The notes below the pieces were generated by a model, which saw only the letters and a list, made by a program, of their open reading frames with translations, was not told the DNA's origin and did no database searches. A stretch of 64,000 bases of DNA, taken from assembly GCF_001936475.1 (NCBI RefSeq), contig NZ_MSPQ01000006.1, positions 62,001-126,000 of the forward strand, read 5' to 3'. The translations under genes were made by a program, and so were the position numbers. This document shows positions 43,370 to 53,117 of this stretch, one piece after another. Origin of the DNA: Algoriphagus marinus. GTDB taxonomy: Bacteria > Bacteroidota > Bacteroidia > Cytophagales > Cyclobacteriaceae. Within the stretch, counting starts at the first letter, position 1. Each line of letters opens with the position of its first letter.

Positions 43370-46300
43370 TCATTCGCAAGTCGGACAACAAACGAATGGG
43401 ACTTTGGTTAGTGGTGAAGTCCTTAGTATCCTAAAATGACCCAAACTTGTGCTTAGCGGTCTCATCTCCTCTGGAGAATTCGTTTCTGGCATCTCTTGCA
43501 AGTTTTGTTTCTTTAAAATAGTATGGAAAACCTGCGAATCATCCAGATCTTTATAAGCCTCCATGTGATCAAATAGGTTGGTAATGTTTCCAAAAACTTC
43601 AACAACCAAAACGCTCAAAGGGCTATCTTCTGGAAGTCCAAACATTGCCAAACGATTTGCAATCTCCTGAGATTCAAAAATAGCTGTACCCACAGGTTGA
43701 TTTTCTTTAAGGGTCGCAATCAAATGTCCTATTTCCAGTTGAGCTACATTTTTTGTCAAAGCAGAAGGTAGTACTTTTGAGACAATATTATTTTTGTACC
43801 CTGCATCTACTATAGACTTAAATTTATCTTCCTCTTTTTTGGAAGGTTTTACTTTCATACCGATTTTCATAATCCGCTCCCCTAACAAAATATTTCTAAA
43901 ATCCTTTCCATCAGCCTGAGTAACCTGGGCATATAAAACAGCCCAAAGACTGGTTCTAGGAGGTTTTGCAGTGACATTTTTACCATTAAATACCGCCTTG
44001 GCAAAAGGGGCAGAAATATACATTAGCTCTGAATCTCTATTAAGAGAACAAAGTAAAGTCGGCGCAGGATGTTGAATACCTGTGACTCTTAATGCTCTTC
44101 CAAAACGGCCTTGAGCTGTAGACCATAGGTTGTCATCCCTATCATCAAAGTAGGCATGACCTACCCTAAATTCATAAGTAAAAAACCCAAAAAGCTCTGG
44201 GCTCTCTGCATGCATTCCCGGAGGGATCGGGAGAATAAAATGACGATCACTATCTAATGAAGGCATCATCTGTTGCATCGCCCCTATTCCAGCTAAGTCA
44301 TCACTTTGATCAGGAATTATAACACGGGTTTGCTCTGGATCCAAAGCCAAAGGACTCTCCTCTGGTGCAATAAATTGATCCTGTGAGTTGTTCGAAAGTA
44401 ATTGGTCTGGAGCGTTAGCCAAGACCCGACAAAAATACAAGTCATCAGGATTTGATACGGGTTCTTCAAATTCAATCCAAAGATGCCTTCTCCGCACTTC
44501 AGAGGAACTGTAATCCTCAGTTCGCTCATATGGGGAAAAAGCCAGTCCCACACTTTTTAACTTTGGCATTTGAGATGGCGGCAATACGGTTGGCAATGAT
44601 AATCGCTCCAATTCTAAGGAGGCAGTAGAAACATGATTTGGCTTGAAATTCGGAGTAACTCTATATTCCACCCAGACTTCATCAGGGAATCTAAGTTCTC
44701 CATTTGGTCTTTTAAGGTCATTCTTTGGCTCAATCGCATCCAAAAAAATAATTCGTGTATAGTCGCGATTAATCCGTCCAAAACGATCCGATTGCAGCGC
44801 TTCAAAAGATACGGTATGCTTTAATTCCACCTCGCCTGCATTTTGTAGGTTTCGCCATTCAGAATCCTTATCTCTTCTAAATTTATATCGCTTACTTATT
44901 ATGAAAGCATCATTTACCAAACTATCCCAAGTCCAATCCCGCTGGATTTTGTAGTTAATCCCTCCTATCCAATGGTTTTGAAGCTCAGCTTTAGATGCAA
45001 AAGTGATACTACTTCCATCAGGTGCAAGTGAGTGCCTGATCCGAGAACTACAGCCAAAGGCAATTCTTTCACCCTTTGGAGCAATAAGCGTAAGTCCTTT
45101 AGAAAGACATCCTAATGCTTCTGCCAGCCTACTTACTACGTCTGGAGTTCCACTTTCTGTTTCCCTTTTCAAAAGAATGGAAAAAGGGTTTCTTTTGCGG
45201 GTAGGGACATCATCTGGTTTCAGAAAAACCCCCTGAACAACAGGTACATTTTGATAAGGGGCCAAGAGCTCAGTTTCATTTTGAGGTTCCTTATAGAATA
45301 GAAGCTGTGTCGTTTTGCCATAACGACTATCTAACTCGATATCTGAACTGATTGATCCAAAATATTCATCTGGATCCTCTTCAGTTGATGCAAATGCACG
45401 CATCGTCACGCGGACATGGCGACCAGTAGGAATAATCAGCTGATCCATAGCATCCAAATCAGAGTTTTTGAGATTTGCCATGAAAAAGGGGTTCGCTTCC
45501 TCACCGAGATTTAATACTGGCACATCAATAAACTCCACCGGAATTGTCAAACTAGAGTCAAATGATTCTCCGAAAGACCTTTTGGTTTGGTATAATGTGA
45601 TGAAAGAATCCTTACCTGACTGACTGAGCGAAGTATCCATTCGCAAAGATTTAACCTCTACTCTAATGAATACTTCCCTGACATCTGGATCGGGCAAGGC
45701 GGGTTTTAGAGTATCATTCGTAAAACTCAAATTTTTCAATTCAGCGATAGGATCAATTCCTATCTTTTGATACTTCATTGTAAAAACAACGGCCGGATAT
45801 TCCAACAACGGTCGCTCCACTACGATTTCCGGATTTGCTGAAAACTGGGTTTCATCCGAATCAGTAGAATTGAAATACTCTCCCGTCTGATTCAATAAAT
45901 GTCCAGGTTTCGCAATTCGCAACATTCCAGGATTTACATACCTTTTAAAAGCAACCGAAGTGGCAGCACTTGGGGCAGGGTTTAATGGAAAATCTTCAAT
46001 TTTAGGCCCTCCTCCACTAATGTCTGTTAGACGAATTCTAAAGTCATAACTTTGTCCATACCTTAAGATTGTTTTTAAGGGCTTTGGTTTCAGAGTTGAA
46101 TTCATTTCGACTTTCCTGTTTTCAGGACCTCCAATCAATGCGCCATTGTCTTGATCATTTTTATAAATCTGAAGGGCATCTTGGTCTTCGGTAACGAGAC
46201 TTTTACCAAGCCAATAAGCATAATACATGGGCAACCAATAATTTGCTCCAGCCGGACCATTGATTTTGGTGGGATAAACTTGATAAGGAATCTCGGTCGT

Positions 46301-47494
46301 TTTGCCTGGTAAAAAAGCTGCCATCGAATGGGTGTTTGCAATTTCCACCTCATTCAAACTTTCCCAAAAACTTCCTGAGCTAGACTCTTTGACATCAAGA
46401 TGGTAACCTATGACACTAAGCGCAGAATCTACTCGCTCACCTGATCCCGATGCAGCTGGGTTTTCGGTAAGTTGGCGGATATACCAGATCAATATCTGCT
46501 CATCATCCCAACCACAGCGAATCCCAGTTTCTTTTTGAGGATGAAATCCGTCGGAGCTTTCCTTAAGCATATTCCCGCTGATGGGTTGATTAGCATGTAC
46601 AATCTTGGCAAAACCATCATCATAAGTATTCGCTTCTTGAAATAATTCGTCCCATGGCCCCAATGGAATGGTAGGTGTTGTAGCAGGTGCCTTAATCACC
46701 AAAACTGGGAATACGACTGGTGCAAATACAACCCTCGGTTTTTTTGAATCCAATTCAGGAATTCGGGCTGCATATTGTTTTACCAGCTGACCATTTGGAG
46801 AAGCTATCTGCTTTAATTGTACGTCAGCATATGGATCATTGGTGATTTTAGCAAAAAGGTATCCCCCATTTTTAAACCAATCAGGCTTAACTTGAAGTGT
46901 TACCTTGTAAATCATTCCACATGCTTCTGCCAACAAAGGCTGCTTCAGAATTTGCGCGAAGACTTTTCCCCAACTCACTTTTTCCTTTGGAGTAACTGGT
47001 TGAAGTGGAAGCTTTTCTCTGATTGCACATTCGTAGCTATCATCAGTCACTCCATTGGGGTGCCGAGGCTGCGTGAAATTAAAACTATTTCTATAGGAAC
47101 TTGGAAGATATTTTTTAACGCTTTTTTCAACTGGTATAGGAGCCTGAAGCTTATCTGAAGTATCAATGACAGGAACAGGAAAGCTTTCTGAAATTTGTTT
47201 TAAAAGAATCCCCTTCTTTTCAGCTTTTTTCACTTCGACTGGAACAAAAAGAGGTTTTCTAGCAGGATTCGTGGTATTCTCTACTGGAAAATCTTCAGTT
47301 CCTTTTACTATTGCCAAGGAGAATTCAGGCTGAAAATCAGCAAATCCCACTACTTTGGAAGGATTAGGGAGTCCAGTATTCCAATCTTGGAAAGGATTGG
47401 CATTTCTTGGAATAACGACTATATGAACCGTAAGATTTTCCCCATCAAAATGTTGGGGAAGCGTCATGAGCGTGATTAATCTATTTTTTTCCAT
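43370..47494 (-). CDS. Giant hypothetical protein B (1374 aa)
   Basis: 1374 aa from ATG 47494 (MEKNRLITLMTLP); the frame extends 19 codons upstream over the stop of protein A, which I reject. No signal peptide and no convincing transmembrane helix. The sequence looks beta-rich and Pro/Asn/Gly-containing, with a weakly repeating pattern of Ig-like blocks in the first 400 residues (HIVVIPRN, KVTLQVKPDWFK). It ends with FVCCPTCE, a Cys-rich tail. I recognise no family. It starts 29 nt after protein A, so the two probably form an operon and a complex. A bidirectional terminator follows. Confidence 0.75.
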   Translation of the reverse strand: MEKNRLITLMTLPQHFDGENLTVHIVVIPRNANPFQDWNTGLPNPSKVVGFADFQPEFSLAIVKGTEDFPVENTTNPARKPLFVPVEVKKAEKKGILLKQISESFPVPVIDTSDKLQAPIPVEKSVKKYLPSSYRNSFNFTQPRHPNGVTDDSYECAIREKLPLQPVTPKEKVSWGKVFAQILKQPLLAEACGMIYKVTLQVKPDWFKNGGYLFAKITNDPYADVQLKQIASPNGQLVKQYAARIPELDSKKPRVVFAPVVFPVLVIKAPATTPTIPLGPWDELFQEANTYDDGFAKIVHANQPISGNMLKESSDGFHPQKETGIRCGWDDEQILIWYIRQLTENPAASGSGERVDSALSVIGYHLDVKESSSGSFWESLNEVEIANTHSMAAFLPGKTTEIPYQVYPTKINGPAGANYWLPMYYAYWLGKSLVTEDQDALQIYKNDQDNGALIGGPENRKVEMNSTLKPKPLKTILRYGQSYDFRIRLTDISGGGPKIEDFPLNPAPSAATSVAFKRYVNPGMLRIAKPGHLLNQTGEYFNSTDSDETQFSANPEIVVERPLLEYPAVVFTMKYQKIGIDPIAELKNLSFTNDTLKPALPDPDVREVFIRVEVKSLRMDTSLSQSGKDSFITLYQTKRSFGESFDSSLTIPVEFIDVPVLNLGEEANPFFMANLKNSDLDAMDQLIIPTGRHVRVTMRAFASTEEDPDEYFGSISSDIELDSRYGKTTQLLFYKEPQNETELLAPYQNVPVVQGVFLKPDDVPTRKRNPFSILLKRETESGTPDVVSRLAEALGCLSKGLTLIAPKGERIAFGCSSRIRHSLAPDGSSITFASKAELQNHWIGGINYKIQRDWTWDSLVNDAFIISKRYKFRRDKDSEWRNLQNAGEVELKHTVSFEALQSDRFGRINRDYTRIIFLDAIEPKNDLKRPNGELRFPDEVWVEYRVTPNFKPNHVSTASLELERLSLPTVLPPSQMPKLKSVGLAFSPYERTEDYSSSEVRRRHLWIEFEEPVSNPDDLYFCRVLANAPDQLLSNNSQDQFIAPEESPLALDPEQTRVIIPDQSDDLAGIGAMQQMMPSLDSDRHFILPIPPGMHAESPELFGFFTYEFRVGHAYFDDRDDNLWSTAQGRFGRALRVTGIQHPAPTLLCSLNRDSELMYISAPFAKAVFNGKNVTAKPPRTSLWAVLYAQVTQADGKDFRNILLGERIMKIGMKVKPSKKEEDKFKSIVDAGYKNNIVSKVLPSALTKNVAQLEIGHLIATLKENQPVGTAIFESQEIANRLAMFGLPEDSPLSVLVVEVFGNITNLFDHMEAYKDLDDSQVFHTILKKQNLQEMPETNSPEEMRPLSTSLGHFRILRTSPLTKVPFVCCPTCE

Positions 47495-47523
47495 GATAAA
47501 AATGGTGAAGTGAAAAGTAATAT

Positions 47524-50500
47524 TTAAGCGATCTGTCTGGACTCTTCCCAAGTCTCCTCAAAATCAATATTGATTACAAAGCATATGCTGATCTCAATTC
47601 CAAACGTCACTGAAGCTGTGCACTCAGTTCGATCCTCAGCAATAAGTCTGGTGATCGTACCGCTGGCCTCAATATATATCGTCACCGAAACCAATCCTCC
47701 AACTAGGCTAGCCCGACCTTTGAACAGCATGTAAGCCGTGACACTTATTTGAGTGAGATCCGCATAGAGCTCACATCCTACGATATAGGTAACAGAAACA
47801 TTGCCGACGACCGGTAGACCAACAGCTATCGAAGCTCCAAACCCAAACCTCATCAAAAGACTAGGGCCGATCTTCGTATCACAAGCGACTTTGAGTACGA
47901 CTTCACCCACTGCAAAAACGGTTGCTCCACCCACCGTCACGCACATGACCTCCAATCCTCCGTTGAATTGAATATATGCGCCCGCCGTCGGAAGCAATTG
48001 CTTTGGATCGTCTGTCACCTTTAAAGCAGCATTGAAATAAACGCCCAACTCTAAGCCTGCTTCTAATTTTAGAGGAGTTGTAGGGTTATTATAGAGATTT
48101 TCTTCAGGTGGGAACCTGACAAGCGGGATTTCCTTGGAAGCTTCAAATTTGTATTCCCAGATTTCTCCTGCATTACTCATGGCAATCTGAAGCCCTTTTT
48201 TCATTACATCTGCATATTTCCCTTGACTTAAGGACATCAACATCTGCAAGAGGTCTATGACTGGTTGGAGCGCATCGCTAAACTCGATTTCGGGAGAAGG
48301 GTAGCCTATACTTGGGAAATTAGAATCCGGACCTCCTTTATAGCTTGATTCCGAACCTTTTTTAGAGTCAAAATTCCCTTTGATCGTCATTAATCTTTTG
48401 AAAGACCCCAAATCAACCACCATAGCAATATTATTGAGCCGGTTTTTCCAAGTCTCAGCGGCATCGTTTGCAAAAGAGTTGATATCAAAGTTCAACTTGC
48501 TGTCTACATATGTTCCTGAAGACTTACTCTTCTGGGTTTTATAATCAATGTAGATTTTCAGAGACTCCATCTCCACCAAGACCACTTCCCAAGGAGGCAT
48601 ATCAAATGCCAAAGCTTTTTCAGCAAGGCTATTTGTTTTGTCAGCTATCAATTTGAATCCGGAATCGACCAAAGAATCTCCTTGTTTTTCAGAAAGGATG
48701 GCTAGCAGTTCTAAAACCTTCACCCCTCCATCTACAAAAGTCGGATTCTCTTTAAAGATTGAACTTGATACATTTTGCCCTTCTTTCAGTCCATCTGTTA
48801 AAGCCACTGCCTTCCCAAAGTCGTCAATTGCATTTCCAATATTTGGGAAAATCCCATTTCCTGACATCAAACGATAAGCATCCGCATAAAGCAGTGGAGT
48901 TTTACTGAGCAGTTTGGTATTCCCCTTCGCAAAAGACGGTGTAAGAACAAGTGCTTTTTGAGTTGAAGTGGTCTGAAGCAATCCGTAGTTTATGGTATTT
49001 GTATTTGGAGTCCTTAATAACTCAGTTGGGTTTGCCAGTCGAAGCAATTGACTGTTTACATCCGAATCCTTAACCACTTTAGCTTGATCCCATTCTCCGA
49101 TTCGAATGAGTGGTACAGGAATATGAGGAGGCAACGGTGAAACTTCTCCACTAGCAATTTGGTGTTGAACGGTGGTCCAGCTACCAGTTTTGGGTAGTAG
49201 TACACTTCCTCTTGCAGAAGCTACAAAAATGGGATCTGATCCATTTGTATCAACTGAATTGGAGAAATCAAACCTGGAAATTCGCATCAATTGTCCAGAC
49301 TTATTTACATCCATTACGCAGTCAATATCTCCTCCAATCGAGCCACCCTGAAGATTTAAAAGTTCCTTGAATCGTTGAGGAGTAAGTGTGAATCCGGTTG
49401 GCGATAGCTGTACGTATCCGAGAATTTTCTTCGCAGGGGTTCGATTATTTTTATGACCCTGGACAAGGTTTTCAAGTTCTACATCTGCATCAAAAAATAC
49501 CGGAGCACAAATAATCTTGATTTCTTTAGGAGTTGTATCATTCCAAGTCTGTTCTACACCCAATATGTCGATGTATTTTTCCCCCTTTTTTACCAAATCA
49601 GTTCGTTCAAACTCACCAATTGAAGCGTCTTCGGTAATGTTTCTGACATTATACAATCCTCTTAAAGTACCTGGGTGAATTTTGTAGGGTACAACCTCTA
49701 CTGAATTTGCTCCTCTTACAAAACTATATGTAAAATCAAACCTACCATCGCTCTCGGGCTGCCAGCCACTATCAACTCGATAAACGTAGCCCGAACTGGT
49801 TCTAAATAAGGTGATTGTTCTGACCACCCGAATCCCCCAAGGATAAACCAAGCTTTTGACCTGAATTACCTCATGCCCTGTTCGGCCGAGCATAATATCA
49901 AACCTTGCTTGACTCGTACTTGCTATTGCTGCTGAAGGGCTCAACCAATTGCTGAAAGTACTAGCCCCATATCCTGAAAAATCAATACTTACAACAGGTA
50001 CACCTTTTGGATCTCCATTGATAGTTGAAAACTCACCATTGAAAATTTTTGTCACATGATCTCCCAGTGTACTGGCACCAGTCGGTGCTCCTATAATGTT
50101 TAAAATGTTGTTGATTTGAAAAGTAAACCCATCAAACATTGGGAAATCATCCATCCCTACTTTATCAGGAATCTTTTTGCCTGCATCTCCTCCTGTTGCC
50201 CTCAGCTGGATTCCCCCTTTTAAATCATCAGGGAAATTTGGCCGTATATTTTCGAGTTTAGGTTTTAGCTGATTATAAGGTGCATTTTGACTAAGTTGAG
50301 CTACTGCTTTTAGTCCGAAAGGCAAAGTAAATTGTGCTATCACTTCAGTTTTAAGAAGTTTGTAATTCTCCAAAAGGAAGGATGTCAAGGGAATGGGAGC
50401 TAGTGTTACAGGATTTGAATTACTTATCAAAAGCCGAGAAGGACCTCCATCATTTGGGTAATAATTGAAATAAGCAGGTGGATCCATCGGACCGGCTTGT

Positions 50501-52788
50501 TCCGGAGGAGGCGGTGGGGTGAGATTTTGGACTGGTTCCCAAGCTACTTGTGGAAGCAAAAATATCCGAGCCATATAGCCAGGGACTTTTACCTCCATTC
50601 CTTCGACTAGCAAAGTCTCACTATTATTTCCCGAAACCACTGCTTCTGACTCTGAAACATGGGTAACGGTTGCAGTAATCTTTCTTGGGCTAGAAAAACC
50701 CGGGTTGCCCCCATAGCTTACTCCTAACTGGTTTGCATTAGAACTTACATCTAAAAGTGTAAAATAATCATTTCCAATTGGACTTACTGCTTGGTTATAT
50801 GCTGCTTCATAATCAGGAACATCCTTCCTAAATGCTGACTTAGTGCTGCTTTTTATCCGATTGACTGGAGATTCTGCAGCGAGATTATTAGCAACAGCAT
50901 TTTGATTTGATTGATTAAGATTCTGCGGTCCAAAATGAAAAGAAACTGAAACCTCATCGTCTTTATCTTCGATTGGCTTTTGGATGATTCGACAAATTAA
51001 CCAGCTTTTGATGCTAGTAAGTTCACCTGTCTGCTTGCCTATAAATCTGTTTAAAATCCCAAGGTTAGCTAAATAAGGGTCAGGAAGAGTTGGCAAATAG
51101 GATATCATCCCAAATACCAAATACGTCTGACTTTGAGTGATCTTTTCCCAAGCATCGTCGCACTTTCCAAAAATCATCGCACCATTTACAGGAGAAACTG
51201 TAAAGAGTGCATTCTCTAGTGCAAGAGCTAGAGATTTAAACTTCGGAACTTTATCAAATGGTAATTTATTATCCCACAGGATATTATCATCAATCAAATA
51301 AATCAAATTCTGAAGCTCACCTCCTCCCAAGATGACCAGTGATTTCTTTGTTTTTACAGAAACCGCATGACCGTTTACCTGCTTTGGCCTATCCACAGAC
51401 AAAACAGCATCAGCCTGAGAAATCACAAGTTCAGTTCCTGAAGAAACACAATTGTACAAGAAAAGATTTTGACCTGTATATTTTAGGTTCACTGTTGTCC
51501 CATATGGATTTTGGACGTCTTTCCAATGATCAAAATCCTGAGAGATCCCTGCATTCCCTGAATCAAGGGAGGTAATAGCTATCCTACCTTCTTCCACTAA
51601 AAACAAACTCTCATTTAGGGGAAGTGAACCTCCTTTTAACCCTTTCCAACTACAATTTATGCCCGGCTCCCAATTCTGAACCATTCCACCAACACCTGCA
51701 GCTTCGAGTGGTGCATTGGTATCAATTGCCCCAGCGGGAATTGCCCAAAAACTAGCCTTAATTGATGACTTCCCTTCCAAGGAAAAATATTTCCCGGAGA
51801 AACTCAGCGGTTCAAAATCTCCTTTTGAATAATTAAAAGGAATACAAAAACGATTTAATTGACTGTTGAAAATGGGTTGCTTGTTTGCAAATTGGAAAGC
51901 CCCTTTTTCTCCATATACTTTCCATTCAGCATTTCCAGCATCTTGAATTTGACCTACCCCATTCCCTCTGAAGCGAAACCTTAATTTGTCAGGCAATTGA
52001 AGCGAAAGTTCTGCTGCATCCGATCCATATTTCTTTTTGCCCTTAGAACCTTTTTTAGGGGGTGAATCCAATTCTAGATTCACGTTAACTTGGGTAGTTG
52101 CGCTAAGAGTCAAATTGGAACCTTGAGCTACTGGTTTAGCAGTCAAGTCAATCTGCCCACCTTTTACTTTCAATCCAAAATACCGATCATTTGGAGCAGA
52201 TGAATCAAATAACTTTACTTGTACCCAAACAGTACCTGAAAGTATTTTGTAAGAATCTGACACCTCAATCGGTGGAGCATTTAAAGTCTGGAATCTGGGT
52301 TTGGTGAAGCTTGATTTAAATAGAATAAATGGCTCATTGGTATTCTGCTTCCGAAGCGCTATCAGTTTTTCAACTCGGTAAACATCCAAGAAAACTTGAA
52401 GTCCATCCACCCGTGTGATCGGGCCAATTGTCTTATCCACTTTTGCACCCACAGCCCATGAAGGAACACTGGATTTGATCTGACTAGTCCGAATAGGAAT
52501 CTCCCTTACAAATACCTTAGTATTTGGCTCTTTCTCTTGAACTTTTACAGCTTCCTTGACTACTTTCTCAAGCTCAATTTGTCTCGGCTTACTCATTCTT
52601 TCCCTAAAAAAGAAATCTGCTGATTGGATGCTTAGCTTTTCGGATTGTGATTCTTCAGCAGATTGGAATTTCATTGCCTGGGCTACAAGAGGCATTCCTT
52701 CTTTAATCGCTGAAACTTCTTTTGGATTCGCTCCTTCTAACTGACCAAAAATCTCAGTTAATAAATCTTGTAATAAGTCTTTTTCCAT
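47524..52788 (-). CDS. Giant hypothetical protein A (1754 aa)
   Basis: 1754 aa from ATG 52788 (MEKDLLQDLLTEIF). No signal peptide. Residues 1-100 are alpha-helical and charged. The middle is beta-rich with a proline-rich linker (PPPPPEQAGPMDPP, about 757-771). The last about 190 residues are Gly/Val-rich with alternating hydrophobic strands (TYIVGCELYADL, EASGTITRL), like a large beta-sheet or barrel. I recognise no family and no catalytic motif. With protein B it makes a two-gene unit upstream of which lies a 329-nt gap. Confidence 0.75.
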   Translation of the reverse strand: MEKDLLQDLLTEIFGQLEGANPKEVSAIKEGMPLVAQAMKFQSAEESQSEKLSIQSADFFFRERMSKPRQIELEKVVKEAVKVQEKEPNTKVFVREIPIRTSQIKSSVPSWAVGAKVDKTIGPITRVDGLQVFLDVYRVEKLIALRKQNTNEPFILFKSSFTKPRFQTLNAPPIEVSDSYKILSGTVWVQVKLFDSSAPNDRYFGLKVKGGQIDLTAKPVAQGSNLTLSATTQVNVNLELDSPPKKGSKGKKKYGSDAAELSLQLPDKLRFRFRGNGVGQIQDAGNAEWKVYGEKGAFQFANKQPIFNSQLNRFCIPFNYSKGDFEPLSFSGKYFSLEGKSSIKASFWAIPAGAIDTNAPLEAAGVGGMVQNWEPGINCSWKGLKGGSLPLNESLFLVEEGRIAITSLDSGNAGISQDFDHWKDVQNPYGTTVNLKYTGQNLFLYNCVSSGTELVISQADAVLSVDRPKQVNGHAVSVKTKKSLVILGGGELQNLIYLIDDNILWDNKLPFDKVPKFKSLALALENALFTVSPVNGAMIFGKCDDAWEKITQSQTYLVFGMISYLPTLPDPYLANLGILNRFIGKQTGELTSIKSWLICRIIQKPIEDKDDEVSVSFHFGPQNLNQSNQNAVANNLAAESPVNRIKSSTKSAFRKDVPDYEAAYNQAVSPIGNDYFTLLDVSSNANQLGVSYGGNPGFSSPRKITATVTHVSESEAVVSGNNSETLLVEGMEVKVPGYMARIFLLPQVAWEPVQNLTPPPPPEQAGPMDPPAYFNYYPNDGGPSRLLISNSNPVTLAPIPLTSFLLENYKLLKTEVIAQFTLPFGLKAVAQLSQNAPYNQLKPKLENIRPNFPDDLKGGIQLRATGGDAGKKIPDKVGMDDFPMFDGFTFQINNILNIIGAPTGASTLGDHVTKIFNGEFSTINGDPKGVPVVSIDFSGYGASTFSNWLSPSAAIASTSQARFDIMLGRTGHEVIQVKSLVYPWGIRVVRTITLFRTSSGYVYRVDSGWQPESDGRFDFTYSFVRGANSVEVVPYKIHPGTLRGLYNVRNITEDASIGEFERTDLVKKGEKYIDILGVEQTWNDTTPKEIKIICAPVFFDADVELENLVQGHKNNRTPAKKILGYVQLSPTGFTLTPQRFKELLNLQGGSIGGDIDCVMDVNKSGQLMRISRFDFSNSVDTNGSDPIFVASARGSVLLPKTGSWTTVQHQIASGEVSPLPPHIPVPLIRIGEWDQAKVVKDSDVNSQLLRLANPTELLRTPNTNTINYGLLQTTSTQKALVLTPSFAKGNTKLLSKTPLLYADAYRLMSGNGIFPNIGNAIDDFGKAVALTDGLKEGQNVSSSIFKENPTFVDGGVKVLELLAILSEKQGDSLVDSGFKLIADKTNSLAEKALAFDMPPWEVVLVEMESLKIYIDYKTQKSKSSGTYVDSKLNFDINSFANDAAETWKNRLNNIAMVVDLGSFKRLMTIKGNFDSKKGSESSYKGGPDSNFPSIGYPSPEIEFSDALQPVIDLLQMLMSLSQGKYADVMKKGLQIAMSNAGEIWEYKFEASKEIPLVRFPPEENLYNNPTTPLKLEAGLELGVYFNAALKVTDDPKQLLPTAGAYIQFNGGLEVMCVTVGGATVFAVGEVVLKVACDTKIGPSLLMRFGFGASIAVGLPVVGNVSVTYIVGCELYADLTQISVTAYMLFKGRASLVGGLVSVTIYIEASGTITRLIAEDRTECTASVTFGIEISICFVINIDFEETWEESRQIA

Positions 52789-53117
52789 GGTAAAAAAAAT
52801 TTATGGTGGAGCTTTCTCCCAACAGAAAACCAGATTCTACCCGACACTAAAAATTCAACTGCACCAATTTTGGATTGAAAAAAAGCATTAGAAATCTATG
52901 GTTTTTTCTACATAAATCCGAATAATAATTCATTATAATTAATTGAAAATCTATTATTTAAGATTTATTTTGAAACCAAAAAGTTTAATGAAAAAAGTCT
53001 TTAATAATCTTAAAGTTCAAGAAAACTTGAAATGTTAAAAACCATTTATACAAATGTCCAACTCAAAATAAATTATATCCATTTAACTTCGATTCTGAAT
53101 TAGCACTTTTACGATTT
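52789..53117. other. Intergenic region between giant protein A and the TonB receptor gene
   Basis: 329 nt of AT-rich DNA between divergent genes. It must contain promoters for both the giant-protein pair (minus) and the receptor (plus), but I find no perfect TAnnTTTG element at the usual distance on either strand. No ORF, hairpin with a T-run or repeat is evident. Confidence 0.6.

Noticed and set aside
43370..47551. Protein B starting at 47551
   Set aside because: The extension overlaps the end of protein A's coding region in another frame and adds no motif; ATG 47494 has the same MEK start as protein A.
43370..52788. Giant-protein pair as Tc toxin, Rhs element or tailocin
   Set aside because: No Rhs/YD repeats, no TcB/TcC core, no phage tail, sheath or ATPase genes nearby.
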